DNA of 57,982 nt from Citreicella sp. C3M06 (GTDB lineage: Bacteria > Pseudomonadota > Alphaproteobacteria > Rhodobacterales > Rhodobacteraceae): the NCBI RefSeq assembly GCF_018860705.1, contig NZ_JAHKQA010000035.1, positions 1-57,982 of the forward strand, given 5' to 3'. Of this stretch, positions 17,579-26,210 are shown piece by piece. Made by a program: the position numbers and the translations under genes. Numbering within the stretch: the first letter of the stretch is position 1; each line of letters begins with the position of its first letter. The notes below the pieces were generated by a model that searched no databases, was not told the DNA's origin, and saw only the letters and a list, made by a program, of their open reading frames with translations.

Positions 17579-18588
17579 GCCGTGTGCTGATCGTGCATCG
17601 TGCCGGCCCGGCGCTGACCTTGCAGGATGCGGGGCGTCCGGGATGGATCACCTACGGGCTGTCGAAGGGCGGTGCGATGGACCGGCTGTCGTTGGCCGAA
17701 GGCGCGGCGCTGCTTGGGCAGCGCGAGACGCTGGCGCTTGAGATGGGCGGCATGGGCGGGCTGTTCGAGGCGGCGCAGGACACGCGCATCGCCCTGAGTG
17801 GCGCGCCGATGCGGGCCAAGATCGACGGCGCGCCGGTGCTTTGGCACGCGGCGCACCTGCTGCCCAAGGGGGCGAAGCTGGATATCGGGCCTGCGACTTC
17901 GGGCGCTTATGGTTACCTGCATGTGGGCGGCGGTTTTGATGGACCCGAGGTGCTGGGGGCGCGCTCGGCGCATCTCACCGGCGGGCTGGGCGCTGCCATC
18001 GAGGCGGGCGCGCGCCTGCCGATCGGCCCGGACCGGGGCGGCGAGACCGGGCGCAAGCTGGCGGTTGCCGACCGTTTTTCCGGCGGCACGCTGCGGGTGG
18101 TGGAAAGCCTGCAGACCGCGCTGTTCCCGCCAGAGCAGGTGGCGCGGTTTGGCTCCGAAGGGTTTACCCGTGATGGCCGAGCCAATCGCATGGGGGTCAA
18201 GCTGAACCCCGATGGCGACGGCTATGGCGCGCTTGGCGGGTTGTCGGTGGTGTCCGAGGTGATCTCGCCGGGGGATATCCAGATGACCGGCGACGGGGCG
18301 CCCTTCGTGCTGATGGCGGAATGCCAGACCACTGGCGGCTACCCGCGCCTTGCCACCGTCATTCCTGCCGATCTGCCGCGCATTGCGCAGGCGCCGGCCG
18401 GGGCGCGGCTGGCCTTTCGCTTTGTGACGATCGACGAGGCGTTGACCGCCGAAGCCGCCTATCGAAAGCATATCAAGGATTTGCCGCGCAGCGTTCAGCC
18501 CATAGTGCGCCACCCCGCCGATGTGCCCGACTTGCTGAGCTATAAGCTGGTCAGCGGCTTTTCCAGCGGCGATCACCACGACCATTAG
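17575..18588 (+). CDS. pxpC: 5-oxoprolinase subunit PxpC (KipA-like, biotin-dependent carboxyltransferase domain)
   Basis: A 337-aa protein of the KipA/allophanate-hydrolase-subunit-2 family. It opens with LTLQDAGRPGWITYGLSKGG, has the GYLHVGGGF segment and ends near TIDEALTAEAAYRKH, all typical. It acts with PxpB and PxpA in 5-oxoproline hydrolysis. The pxpA ATG follows 9 nt after the stop, with AGGAG ahead of it, so the three genes form one operon. Confidence 0.92.
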   Translation: MSRVLIVHRAGPALTLQDAGRPGWITYGLSKGGAMDRLSLAEGAALLGQRETLALEMGGMGGLFEAAQDTRIALSGAPMRAKIDGAPVLWHAAHLLPKGAKLDIGPATSGAYGYLHVGGGFDGPEVLGARSAHLTGGLGAAIEAGARLPIGPDRGGETGRKLAVADRFSGGTLRVVESLQTALFPPEQVARFGSEGFTRDGRANRMGVKLNPDGDGYGALGGLSVVSEVISPGDIQMTGDGAPFVLMAECQTTGGYPRLATVIPADLPRIAQAPAGARLAFRFVTIDEALTAEAAYRKHIKDLPRSVQPIVRHPADVPDLLSYKLVSGFSSGDHHDH

Positions 18589-18597
18589 GAGCACATC

Positions 18598-19365
18598 ATG
18601 ACTTGCGTCGATCTCAATGCCGACATGGGCGAAAGCTTTGGTCCCTGGAAAATGGGGCAGGACGAAGAGCTGCTGTCGGTGATCACCTCGGCCAATATCG
18701 CCTGCGGCATGCATGCCGGCGACTGGGATGTGATGGCTGCAACCCTGCAGAGCGCCGTGACAAACGGCACCGGCATCGGTGCGCATCCCGGCTTTCCCGA
18801 CCTTCAGGGCTTTGGACGCCGCCGGATGCAGATTTCCGGCGCGTCACTGGGCAATCTGGTCGCCTATCAGCTGGGGGCGGCGCAAGCGATGGCGCGGGCG
18901 GCGGGCGGCAAGGTGCGCCATCTCAAGCTGCACGGCGCGCTGGCCAATATGTGCGCCGAGGATGCCGCGTTGGCCCGGGCCGCCTATGAGGGCGCGCTGC
19001 GGGTCGATCCCGAAATCATCATCATGGTGCTTGCCGGGACTGCGCAGCAAGAGGCGGTGCAGGCGCTGGGCTGCTCTTGGGCGGGCGAGATCTTTGCGGA
19101 TCGGGCCTATAATGACGATGCGACGCTGGTGGATCGCTCCTTGCCCGGCGCGGTCATCCATGACCCCGATCAGGCGGCTGAGCGCATGGTCCGGATGGTG
19201 CAGGCTGGCGCGATCATCACCGAAAGCGGCAAGCACATTCCGGCGGCGGTCGACACCATCTGCCTGCATGGCGATGGCAAGACCGCGCTGCTGATTGCCC
19301 GCGCCGTTCGCAGCGCGCTCGAAGCGGCGGGAGTGACGCTGAAGGTCTTCCCCGGCCGTCGCTAG
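18598..19365 (+). CDS. pxpA: 5-oxoprolinase subunit PxpA (LamB/YcsF family)
   Basis: A 255-aa protein with the signature CVDLNADMGESFGPW at the start, SANIACGMHAGDW, GAHPGFPDLQGFGRR, VRHLKLHGALANMCAED and the late CLHGDGKTALLIAR. The His/Asp-rich pocket resembles other metal-linked barrel hydrolases. It completes the 5-oxoprolinase complex. No terminator is obvious in the 364 bases after the gene. Confidence 0.94.
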   Translation: MTCVDLNADMGESFGPWKMGQDEELLSVITSANIACGMHAGDWDVMAATLQSAVTNGTGIGAHPGFPDLQGFGRRRMQISGASLGNLVAYQLGAAQAMARAAGGKVRHLKLHGALANMCAEDAALARAAYEGALRVDPEIIIMVLAGTAQQEAVQALGCSWAGEIFADRAYNDDATLVDRSLPGAVIHDPDQAAERMVRMVQAGAIITESGKHIPAAVDTICLHGDGKTALLIARAVRSALEAAGVTLKVFPGRR

Positions 19366-19729
19366 ATCACTTGGCGCCGGCGGGTGGTCTGGTCGGCGAT
19401 CTCTGTGCGATCAGCCCGCCGACGCCAGCGCTGGCGCGCGGCGTTTCCAGATGCCTGCAAATCTGAAAACAGTGGCCCCTCAATATGCTGTCTCTGTCGG
19501 GTCGGGGCCTGCGCGGCGGTAACGTCTTGTTAACCATTGCAGCGTAGCTCTGGTCGGAATGCTCGGGCGTTCGTGAGGATGACAGGCGAAAAATGGTGTA
19601 TCCCCTGCACATGATATGGCCCCGGCCTGCGCTCCCGGGCGGGGGCCAACCGGCCACGGGTCTTGCGCAGACAGGGCGCGGCGTCTACGGGCAGAGTGAC
19701 ACCTTGCACGACCGGATCATCTTGACCTC
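19366..19729. other. 364-bp intergenic stretch without a gene
   Basis: Between pxpA and the MYG1-family gene. The one long minus-strand frame has arginine-rich, motif-free sequence typical of a shadow. I see no convincing RNA gene, repeat copy or terminator. The promoter of the MYG1-family gene should lie here. Confidence 0.4.
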
Positions 19730-20665
19730 ATGAATACCACGCATCTTGTTACCCATTCTGGCGGCTTTCACGCCGACGAACTGCTGTCTTCGGTCATCCT
19801 GACCCGTCTGTTTCCGGAGGCAACGCTGATCCGCAGCCGCGATCCGAAATGGATCACCGCCGCGCCGGGGCGCATCATCTACGATGTCGGTGGGCAGTAT
19901 GACCCGGCGCAGGGGGTGTTCGATCATCACCAGCGTCCGACGCCCGCGCGCCCATCCGGGCAACCGTTCAGCTCGTTCGGGCTGGTCTGGACCAGCTATG
20001 GGCGCGATTACCTTGCCGCGCTGGGGGTCCCGGCGGGGGACATTGACGCGGTGCATGCCAGCTTCGATGACAGTTTCGTGCTGCCTATCGATCTGATGGA
20101 CAATGGGGCCGTCGATCCGTCATCGGCCGGCCCGCTGCTGGCGCGGATGACGCTTCCGGTGCTGCTGGAAAGCCTCAAGCCGGTGTTCGACGATGCCGCC
20201 CCGGATGCGGACGATCGCGCCTTTGCCGAGGCGCTGCCCATCGCCCGCGCCTTTGTCGAGGCCAGCATCGCGCGCAGCGCGGCCAAGCTGCGGGCCGCGG
20301 GGATCGTAGCGGATGCCATCGCCGCGGCGGGGGATGGCGCCGTGCTGGAACTGCCGATGGGCATGCCCTTCCGCTCTGCCATCGAAGAGGCGGGAGCGGA
20401 CCAGCTTTTGTTCGTGGTGCATCCGCGCAAGGTCGACTGGGCGCTGACCGGCATCCGCATCACCGAGAACACCTTTGAACAGCGGGCCGATCTGCCCGCC
20501 GCATGGGCCGGGCTGAGCGACGCCGCGCTCGAAGCCGCCTGCGGCGTGCCGGGGGCAAAATTCTGCCATACCGGGCGTTTCCTCGCCATAGCCAGCAGCC
20601 GCGAGGCGGCGCTGCGTATGGCGGCGCTTGCCGTCGAGGACGCGGGCGCGCAGCACAAGGCCTGA
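19730..20665 (+). CDS. MYG1 family protein (UPF0160, DHH-like metal-dependent hydrolase)
   Basis: A 311-aa protein. HSGGFHADELLSSVIL carries the metal-binding His–Asp pair, and DVGGQYDPAQGVFDHHQ gives the second Asp and the HH pair. KFCHTGRFLAIASSREAA closes the C-terminal domain. MYG1 proteins are related to DHH phosphoesterases, and the eukaryotic member is a 3'–5' RNA exonuclease. The bacterial role is not settled. It is monocistronic and converges on the aminotransferase gene across a shared terminator. Confidence 0.92.
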   Translation: MNTTHLVTHSGGFHADELLSSVILTRLFPEATLIRSRDPKWITAAPGRIIYDVGGQYDPAQGVFDHHQRPTPARPSGQPFSSFGLVWTSYGRDYLAALGVPAGDIDAVHASFDDSFVLPIDLMDNGAVDPSSAGPLLARMTLPVLLESLKPVFDDAAPDADDRAFAEALPIARAFVEASIARSAAKLRAAGIVADAIAAAGDGAVLELPMGMPFRSAIEEAGADQLLFVVHPRKVDWALTGIRITENTFEQRADLPAAWAGLSDAALEAACGVPGAKFCHTGRFLAIASSREAALRMAALAVEDAGAQHKA

Positions 20666-20686
20666 GCGCGGCAGCCAGAACGTAAA

Positions 20687-20716
20687 AAAGGCCCGGACGT
20701 TGCCGTCCGGGCCTTT
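20687..20716. terminator. Bidirectional intrinsic terminator
   Basis: A 13-bp perfect stem AAAGGCCCGGACG / CGTCCGGGCCTTT with loop TTGC sits between the convergent MYG1 and aminotransferase genes. A-rich sequence before it and T-rich after it serve both strands. Confidence 0.9.
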
Positions 20717-20743
20717 GCATTTGTTCAGATCGTCAGGCGACGA

Positions 20744-22126
20744 TCACAGCATGCCTTCGGCCTTGGCCCAGTCCAGCGCCTTGTCGAGCGCGCGGCCAAA
20801 CCGGGCGAGGATCTCGGTGATGTCGTCTTCGGTGACGATCAGCGGCGGGCAGAAGGCCACCGTCTCGTAGACGTTGCGCACGATCAGCCCTTCTTCGGCG
20901 CACATCGCCACGACCTTGGCCGCCATCGCGCCCGCCGGTTCGAACGAGGTCTTGCTGGCGCGGTCCTTGGCCATTTCCACGCCTGCGATCAGGCCGACGC
21001 CACGCACTTCGCCCACCAGCGGGTGATCGGAGAACTTGCGCAGACCCTCTTGAAACATCGGCTCCAGACGGGCGGCGTTGCCCATCAGATCCTTTTCTTC
21101 GATGATGTTCAGGTTTTCCAGACCGACGGCGCAGGCGACCGGGTGGCCCGACCCGGTGAAGCCGTGGCCAAACGTGCCCAGCTTGGCGGTGTTGTCGGCG
21201 ATGGCGTTGTATACCTTGTCGTTCACCACGATCGCAGCAAGCGGCATGTAGGACGAAGTCAGCTGCTTGGAGGTCACGAGGATATCCGGGGTGAAGCCGT
21301 ATTTCTGGCAGCCAAACGGCGCGCCGGTGCGGCCAAAGCCGTTGATGACCTCGTCGGCCACCAGCAGGATGTCATACTTGGCACAGATCTCGGCGACGCC
21401 GGGCCAGTAGCCTTCGGGCGGGGTCATCACGCCGCCAGCGCCCATGACCGGCTCGCCGATGAAACCGGCGATGGTTTCGGGACCTTCGGCGAGGATGGTG
21501 TCTTCAAGCTCCTGAAGCAGGCGGGCGGTGAACTCGGCCTCAGTTTCGCCCTCGTTGCCGTATTTCCAGAAATGCGGCGTGGTCAGGTGGGTCACGGGGA
21601 TCGCGGGCAGATCGAAATCGCGGTGGTTGCCGACAAGCCCGGTCAGCGAGCCCGACGCGATGGTGATGCCGTGATAGCCCTTGTTGCGGGCAAGGAATTT
21701 CTTCTTTTCGGGGCGGCCAAGGCCGTTGTTGAGGAACCACGCCATCTTGATGACGGTGTCGTTGGCCTCGGAGCCGGAGTTGGTGAAGAACACCCGGTTG
21801 AGCCCTTCGGGGGTCATCTCGACCAGCTTTTCGGCAAGGCGGATCGACGGCTCATGCGCCTTGTGCGCGAAGCTGTGGTAATAGGGCAGCTTCTTGAGCT
21901 GCTCATAGGCGGCTTCGGCAAGGCGGGTCTCGGAAAAGCCCACGGCGACAGACCACAGGCCGGCCAGCGCCTCGATGTATTCCTTGCCCTGATCGTCGTA
22001 GACGCGCGCGCCATCACCCTTGGTGATGATCATCGGCCCCTTTTCCTCATGGGCGCGCATGTTGGTGTAGGGGTGCATCGAATGTGCAATGTCGGATGCG
22101 TGAAGCGAGTTGGGACGCTGGTTCAT
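20744..22126 (-). CDS. Class III (omega) aminotransferase
   Basis: A 460-aa PLP enzyme of the aspartate-aminotransferase-family / omega-amino-acid:pyruvate group. Marks are FFTNSGSEANDTVIKMAW, NKGYHGITIASGSL, ILLVADEVINGFGRTG and the PLP lysine in DILVTSKQLTSSYMP, followed by FGHGFTGSGHPVACAV. The length is usual for members that use polyamines, beta-alanine or taurine-like amines. The neighbouring acetylpolyamine-amidohydrolase-like gene makes a polyamine or diamine substrate attractive, but this is inference. A GGAGA ribosome site precedes the start. A 95-nt gap separates it from the M20 peptidase gene upstream on the same strand. Confidence 0.9.
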   Translation of the reverse strand: MNQRPNSLHASDIAHSMHPYTNMRAHEEKGPMIITKGDGARVYDDQGKEYIEALAGLWSVAVGFSETRLAEAAYEQLKKLPYYHSFAHKAHEPSIRLAEKLVEMTPEGLNRVFFTNSGSEANDTVIKMAWFLNNGLGRPEKKKFLARNKGYHGITIASGSLTGLVGNHRDFDLPAIPVTHLTTPHFWKYGNEGETEAEFTARLLQELEDTILAEGPETIAGFIGEPVMGAGGVMTPPEGYWPGVAEICAKYDILLVADEVINGFGRTGAPFGCQKYGFTPDILVTSKQLTSSYMPLAAIVVNDKVYNAIADNTAKLGTFGHGFTGSGHPVACAVGLENLNIIEEKDLMGNAARLEPMFQEGLRKFSDHPLVGEVRGVGLIAGVEMAKDRASKTSFEPAGAMAAKVVAMCAEEGLIVRNVYETVAFCPPLIVTEDDITEILARFGRALDKALDWAKAEGML

Positions 22127-22221
22127 CTGGGTCTCCTGTTGGGATTGGGGGGCAGAGACTCGGGGTCTCCGTTGCGGGCGAGTCTAGGGGATGAAGCGGG
22201 CAAAGGTCACGGAGAATTTGA

Positions 22222-23499
22222 TCATATTTCCTCCAGCCCGCACCACTCGGCGATGAAGAGGGCAATCGCGCCGGTGACGCGCTTGACCGAAGACAGGCTG
22301 ACGCGTTCGTCAAAACCGTGGATCGCCTCGGAATAGGGGCCGTAAACGAGGCAGGGCGTCTTGCCATAGATCGCAAAGACCCGGCCATCGAGATAGCCCG
22401 GCGTGACAAAGCTTTGCAGCGGCTGCGCGTAAGAGGCCAGATGGGCGCGGCCCAGCGTTGCTTCGGCCTCGGAGCCTTCTTCGAGAACATAGCCTTCGGC
22501 AAAGAAGCCGTTCCATGTGACTTGCGGCGGGTTGTTGGCGAGAAACGGCACCTTGGCGGCAGCGGCGCGCAGATGGTCTTCAATCTCGCGCGCGGCGTCG
22601 GCGGCGGATGTGCCGGGGTAGATCGCGATGCGGCAATCGATTTCGCACCACGCCGGCACCGAAGAGGCCCAGTCGCCGCCGGCGATCTTGCCGACGTTGA
22701 AGTTGATCGGGTGTTCGAGCTCTTCGAAATAGCGGTGCTGGCTCTTGCGGGCGTTCCAGTCGGCTTCGAGCGCGCGCAGGGCGCGGATCACCTCGTAAGC
22801 CGCTTCGATGGCATTGGCACCGCTGCCGGCCTCGCGCACATGGACAGGGGCACCCTGCACCCGGACGCGGAACCACAGCACGCCGGTATTGGCGCGCACC
22901 AGCTTGTCGTCCTCGGGTTCGGGGATGATCGCGGCGTCGGCGTTGTAGCCGCGCAGCAAGGCGGCCAGCGCGCCATTGCCGGTGCATTCCTCTTCGACCA
23001 CCGATTGCTGGTAGAGCGTGGCGGCAGGGCGATAGCCAAGGCGTTTCAACGCATCGACGGCAAAGACATTGGCCGCGATCCCCGCCTTCATATCGGCGAT
23101 GCCGCGCCCGTAGAGCCAGTCTCCGTCGCGTTTCGGCTCGAAGGGCGGGGTTGTCCACATATCGAGCGGGCCAGCGGGCACCACATCCATATGGCCGTTC
23201 AGTACAAGGCTGCGGCCGGTTTCGTTTTGCGGGCGCAGGGTGCCGACGACATTGATGGCATTGGAGTAATCGACATCAACCGGGGAAAAGCCGGGGTGGT
23301 CGCGGATGTCGTCGACCTCGATGGTCCAGCGGTCCATGGCATAGCCGCGTTTCGACAGCTCGCCATGCAGGAAATCCTGCGCGGTGGCTTCCTGCCCGCG
23401 CAAGGACGGGTAGCGGCCCAGAGCCTCGGTAAAGGCGATCTGCTCTTCGAAGCCCTCGTCGACCGAGGCAAGGATGCGCTGCGTCAGTTCGGGGGTCAT
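22222..23499 (-). CDS. M20 family metallopeptidase / deacylase (ArgE/DapE-like)
   Basis: A 425-aa di-zinc amidohydrolase. Metal ligands are seen in VLNGHMDVVPAG, the catalytic Glu pair in QSVVEEECTGNGAL, and a late His in EAIHGFDERVSL. Enzymes of this family remove acyl groups from amino acids (acetylornithine, succinyl-diaminopimelate) or split dipeptides. The start ATG 23499 overlaps the stop of the HDAC-like gene (ATGA), which rules out the much longer upstream frame. It likely frees an amine or amino acid from an N-acylated substrate within this cluster. Confidence 0.9.
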   Translation of the reverse strand: MTPELTQRILASVDEGFEEQIAFTEALGRYPSLRGQEATAQDFLHGELSKRGYAMDRWTIEVDDIRDHPGFSPVDVDYSNAINVVGTLRPQNETGRSLVLNGHMDVVPAGPLDMWTTPPFEPKRDGDWLYGRGIADMKAGIAANVFAVDALKRLGYRPAATLYQQSVVEEECTGNGALAALLRGYNADAAIIPEPEDDKLVRANTGVLWFRVRVQGAPVHVREAGSGANAIEAAYEVIRALRALEADWNARKSQHRYFEELEHPINFNVGKIAGGDWASSVPAWCEIDCRIAIYPGTSAADAAREIEDHLRAAAAKVPFLANNPPQVTWNGFFAEGYVLEEGSEAEATLGRAHLASYAQPLQSFVTPGYLDGRVFAIYGKTPCLVYGPYSEAIHGFDERVSLSSVKRVTGAIALFIAEWCGLEEI

Positions 23500-24524
23500 T
23501 TTGCGCTGCCCATGAAACCGCTCAGGAACGATACCAGCGACTTGGTCAGATCGGGCGACAGGTAGCCGCCTTCCTGCACGATCACCGTCGGGTAACCGGC
23601 GGCGGCGATCATCTCCCCAGCGCGGCGGAAGCCGTCCCATGTGATCTTCATGCCCGCGAGCGGGTCGTTTTCATGCGCGTCCAGACCAAGGCTGAGCAGC
23701 AGCGCGCCGGGTTTATGCGCGGCGATGGCATCGAGCGCCTTCGCGATGGTGTCGAGCCAGACGTCGTCGGTGGTGCTGCGCGGCAGCGGCAGGTTGAGGT
23801 TGAAGCCAAGCCCCTCGCCAAGGCCGGTCTCATAGCTGTGGCCGACGAACCAGGGGTAATAGCTGGTCGGGTCGGCATGGATCGAAACCGTCATGACATC
23901 GCCCCGGTCGTAAAAGATCGACTGGGTGCCGTTGCCGTGGTGCACGTCGATGTCCAGCGTCGCCACCCGGTCATGGCCTTCGCGCAGCCGCGCGGCGCCG
24001 ATGGCCGAATTGTTGAGCAGGCAGTGCCCGGCGGCGATCTCGGCGCTGGAATGGTGCCCGGCGGGGCGGCACAGCGCATAAGCGGCAGGCGCGCCGTTCA
24101 GCACCGCATCGGCGGCGGCGACGGCGCAATCGGCGGCGCGGCGGCTGGCGCGCCAGCTGTGCTGCCCGATGGGGGCCGAGGTGTCGCCCATGTGCCAGCC
24201 GGCGCGCCCGGTGATATGCGACGGGTAGGTGGCCACAGATCTGTCGGGGAAGACATTGGGCACCACCTCGGGGCCGGCATCGGGCAGGGCCTGCCACTCG
24301 TCCCATGCGGTTTCAAGGAAATCGAGGAAATCGGGGGTGTGCACCGCCTCGAGCGTCTCGTCGGGGGCTTCGAAAGGCTCTTCTGGCGTCAGGCCAAGCT
24401 GAGAGAGCCCCGCCAGAAGCAGGCGCGCGCGCTCGGGCAATTCCGCGTTGCGCTGCACCTTGCCGTGGGTCAGGCGGAAGATCGGGTCATGCGCCTCGGT
24501 TTCGGGGGCGTAAAAGCATCTCAT
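23496..24524 (-). CDS. Histone-deacetylase-family protein, acetylpolyamine amidohydrolase-like
   Basis: A 342-aa zinc hydrolase. The N-terminus (FRLTHGKVQRNAELPERARL) and the GWHMGDTSAPIG insertion match bacterial acetylpolyamine amidohydrolases. Zinc and catalytic residues lie in RPAGHHSSAEIAAGHC, ATLDIDVHHGNGTQ and LLSLGLDAHENDPL, and VIVQEGGY carries the late Tyr. It would remove acetyl groups from acetylputrescine or a similar amine. The start overlaps the GntR-gene stop (ATGA) and its stop overlaps the M20 start, so the three genes are one operon. Confidence 0.9.
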   Translation of the reverse strand: MRCFYAPETEAHDPIFRLTHGKVQRNAELPERARLLLAGLSQLGLTPEEPFEAPDETLEAVHTPDFLDFLETAWDEWQALPDAGPEVVPNVFPDRSVATYPSHITGRAGWHMGDTSAPIGQHSWRASRRAADCAVAAADAVLNGAPAAYALCRPAGHHSSAEIAAGHCLLNNSAIGAARLREGHDRVATLDIDVHHGNGTQSIFYDRGDVMTVSIHADPTSYYPWFVGHSYETGLGEGLGFNLNLPLPRSTTDDVWLDTIAKALDAIAAHKPGALLLSLGLDAHENDPLAGMKITWDGFRRAGEMIAAAGYPTVIVQEGGYLSPDLTKSLVSFLSGFMGSAK

Positions 24525-25222
24525 TTTGGGCTCTCGTCTTCCAGTTTGCGGAATTGCTCGGTCACCAGCGTGCGTGCGACATCGAGGTGGTAGAACATGG
24601 CGTCCACGGCATCCTGTTCGCAGCCCGATTGCAAGGCCTCGAGGATCGGAACATGGGTTTCGGCCAGCCTGTGCGCATCTTCATAGAGCTTGCCGATCAG
24701 CACGATGGTCAGTTCGGTTTCCAGCGCGATCTGCTCGAAGGTGCGCAAAAAGCGTGGATTGCCCGAGCCGTTGCAGATCAGCCGGTGGAATTGCATGTCG
24801 GCCTCGACATGGGTCAGCATGTCGTGCGGCGGGCCGGCCAGACGCCGCAGTTCTTCGATCTGCGCGGCAAGCGCCGGGCCGGTATCGCCCAGCCCTTCGC
24901 GGATCAGCCGGCGCACCGCCGCCAGCTCGATCACGATGCGGAACTCGTACAGATTGTCGAGCTCGGTCGCGGTGAACTTGCGCACGAAAAAGCCGCGGTT
25001 GGCGTGATAGGTCACAAGGCCGGAGTTTTCCAGCAGCCGCGCCGCTTCGCGCACCGGGGCGCGCGAAGTGCCCAGTTGCTTGGCCACCACCGATTCGCTC
25101 AGCCGGGTTCCCGGCGTCAGCTGCCCCGTCACGATGGCCTTGCTGAGCAGCCGGGCCACACGCTCGACCAGCCCCTCGCGGCCGAGGGGGGCAAAGCCGT
25201 CCTGCTCTGTGATCTTGTCCAT
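24521..25222 (-). CDS. GntR family transcriptional regulator (FadR/FCD subfamily)
   Basis: A 233-aa regulator: an N-terminal winged helix (LSKAIVTGQLTPGTRLSESVV, then LGTSRAPVREAARLLE) and a C-terminal all-helical FCD ligand domain, whose metal-binding pattern includes FHRLICNGSGNP and the late THVPILEAL. I prefer ATG 25222 because the longer frame from 25285 would begin inside the palindromic operator. It is divergent from the aldolase–ABC arm, so it probably controls both arms and responds to an acidic pathway intermediate, as FCD proteins usually do. Confidence 0.9.
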   Translation of the reverse strand: MDKITEQDGFAPLGREGLVERVARLLSKAIVTGQLTPGTRLSESVVAKQLGTSRAPVREAARLLENSGLVTYHANRGFFVRKFTATELDNLYEFRIVIELAAVRRLIREGLGDTGPALAAQIEELRRLAGPPHDMLTHVEADMQFHRLICNGSGNPRFLRTFEQIALETELTIVLIGKLYEDAHRLAETHVPILEALQSGCEQDAVDAMFYHLDVARTLVTEQFRKLEDESPK

Positions 25223-25274
25223 GTCGCGGTCTCGAAAGCCTGAATTTTCAGCCACGCTAGGGGCAAATTGATGT

Positions 25275-25286
25275 ATTGTCGACAAT
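25275..25286. promoter_or_regulatory. Palindromic operator, presumed GntR-type binding site
   Basis: ATTGTCGACAAT is a perfect 12-bp palindrome with the TTGT...ACAA form common for FadR/FCD-type GntR regulators. It lies in the 127-bp space between the divergent regulator and aldolase genes. A TTGACG hexamer at 25291–25296 directly follows and could be a -35 element for the plus-strand arm, so binding here would block it. Confidence 0.6.
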
Positions 25287-25349
25287 CGACTTGACGAAAG
25301 CTGTCAAAATGACCTTCCTTTGCCCAAGACCTCAGCACCGGAGACCGAC

Positions 25350-26120
25350 ATGCCCGATGGGATGACCGCCACCAGCACCTCTGACCTGCGCCGCGATCTG
25401 GCCGCCGCCTATCGGCTGATCGCGCATTTCGGCATGGACGACGGTATCTATACTCACATCTCGGCGCGGCTTCCGGATGGGCCGGAGGGCGACAAGCGAT
25501 TCCTGCTCAATCCCTACGGGCTGCGCTTCGACGAGGTGACGCCGGACAATCTGGTGACCGTCGACGAGACCGGCGCGGTGATCGACGACCCTTACGGTGC
25601 GGGCGTCAATGAGGCGGGGTTTACCATTCATTCGGCGGTGCACATGGCCCGGCACGATGCGGTCTGCGTGTTGCACACCCATACGGTGGCCGGGGTTGCG
25701 GTGTCGTCGGTGCAAGAGGGCCTGCTGCCGCTGAATCAGTGGTCGGCGCAGTTCTTTGGCCAGATCGTCTTTCACGATTACGAAGGCATCGCGCTGAACC
25801 TCGAAGAGCGCGCCCGCATCGTTGCCGATCTGGGCGACAAGCGGGTGATGCTGCTGCGCAACCACGGCACGCTGCTGCTGGGCCGCTCGGTCGCCGAGGC
25901 CGTGAAATACGCCATCAACCTCGAACGCTCCTGCAAGGCGCAGGTTGCGGCGCTGAGCATGGGGTTGACGCCGGTGGTGCTGCCCGATGACGTGGCCGCA
26001 CATACCGCCGGGCAATATGCCCGCGCCTATGACAAGATGGAAGAGCAGGGCGGGCGCGACCCGGAATGGGCGGCCCTGCTGCGCCTGCTCGACGCAAAGA
26101 TCCCCGGCTGGGCCGGGTAG
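25350..26120 (+). CDS. Class II aldolase/adducin family protein
   Basis: A 256-aa protein. The metal-binding histidines are in VCVLHTHTVAGVAVSS and LLRNHGTLLLG, with DGIYTHISARLP near the start. The sequence is that of the broad class II aldolase/adducin group, which includes fuculose-phosphate aldolases and decarboxylases of unknown substrate. ATG 25350 is chosen because GGAGA lies 5 nt before it; a TTG at 25320 has no ribosome site. It heads the plus-strand arm of the catabolic cluster. Confidence 0.87.
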   Translation: MPDGMTATSTSDLRRDLAAAYRLIAHFGMDDGIYTHISARLPDGPEGDKRFLLNPYGLRFDEVTPDNLVTVDETGAVIDDPYGAGVNEAGFTIHSAVHMARHDAVCVLHTHTVAGVAVSSVQEGLLPLNQWSAQFFGQIVFHDYEGIALNLEERARIVADLGDKRVMLLRNHGTLLLGRSVAEAVKYAINLERSCKAQVAALSMGLTPVVLPDDVAAHTAGQYARAYDKMEEQGGRDPEWAALLRLLDAKIPGWAG

Positions 26121-26210
26121 CACCACCCCCGGCAAACTGCCGGGATTTCCCGCGCGCCCGCAGCAAGACGGGCGGCGGCTTGCCGATAACGGACAACAGG
26201 GAACCAACCA

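Noticed and set aside
21023-22336. A 437-aa plus-strand frame opposite the class III aminotransferase
   Set aside because: Antisense shadow; all conserved motifs belong to the minus-strand gene.
22222-23640. The longer 472-aa form of the M20 peptidase
   Set aside because: The extra N-terminus is arginine-rich antisense-like sequence that overlaps the HDAC-like gene by 145 nt. The ATGA junction at 23499 is a better start.
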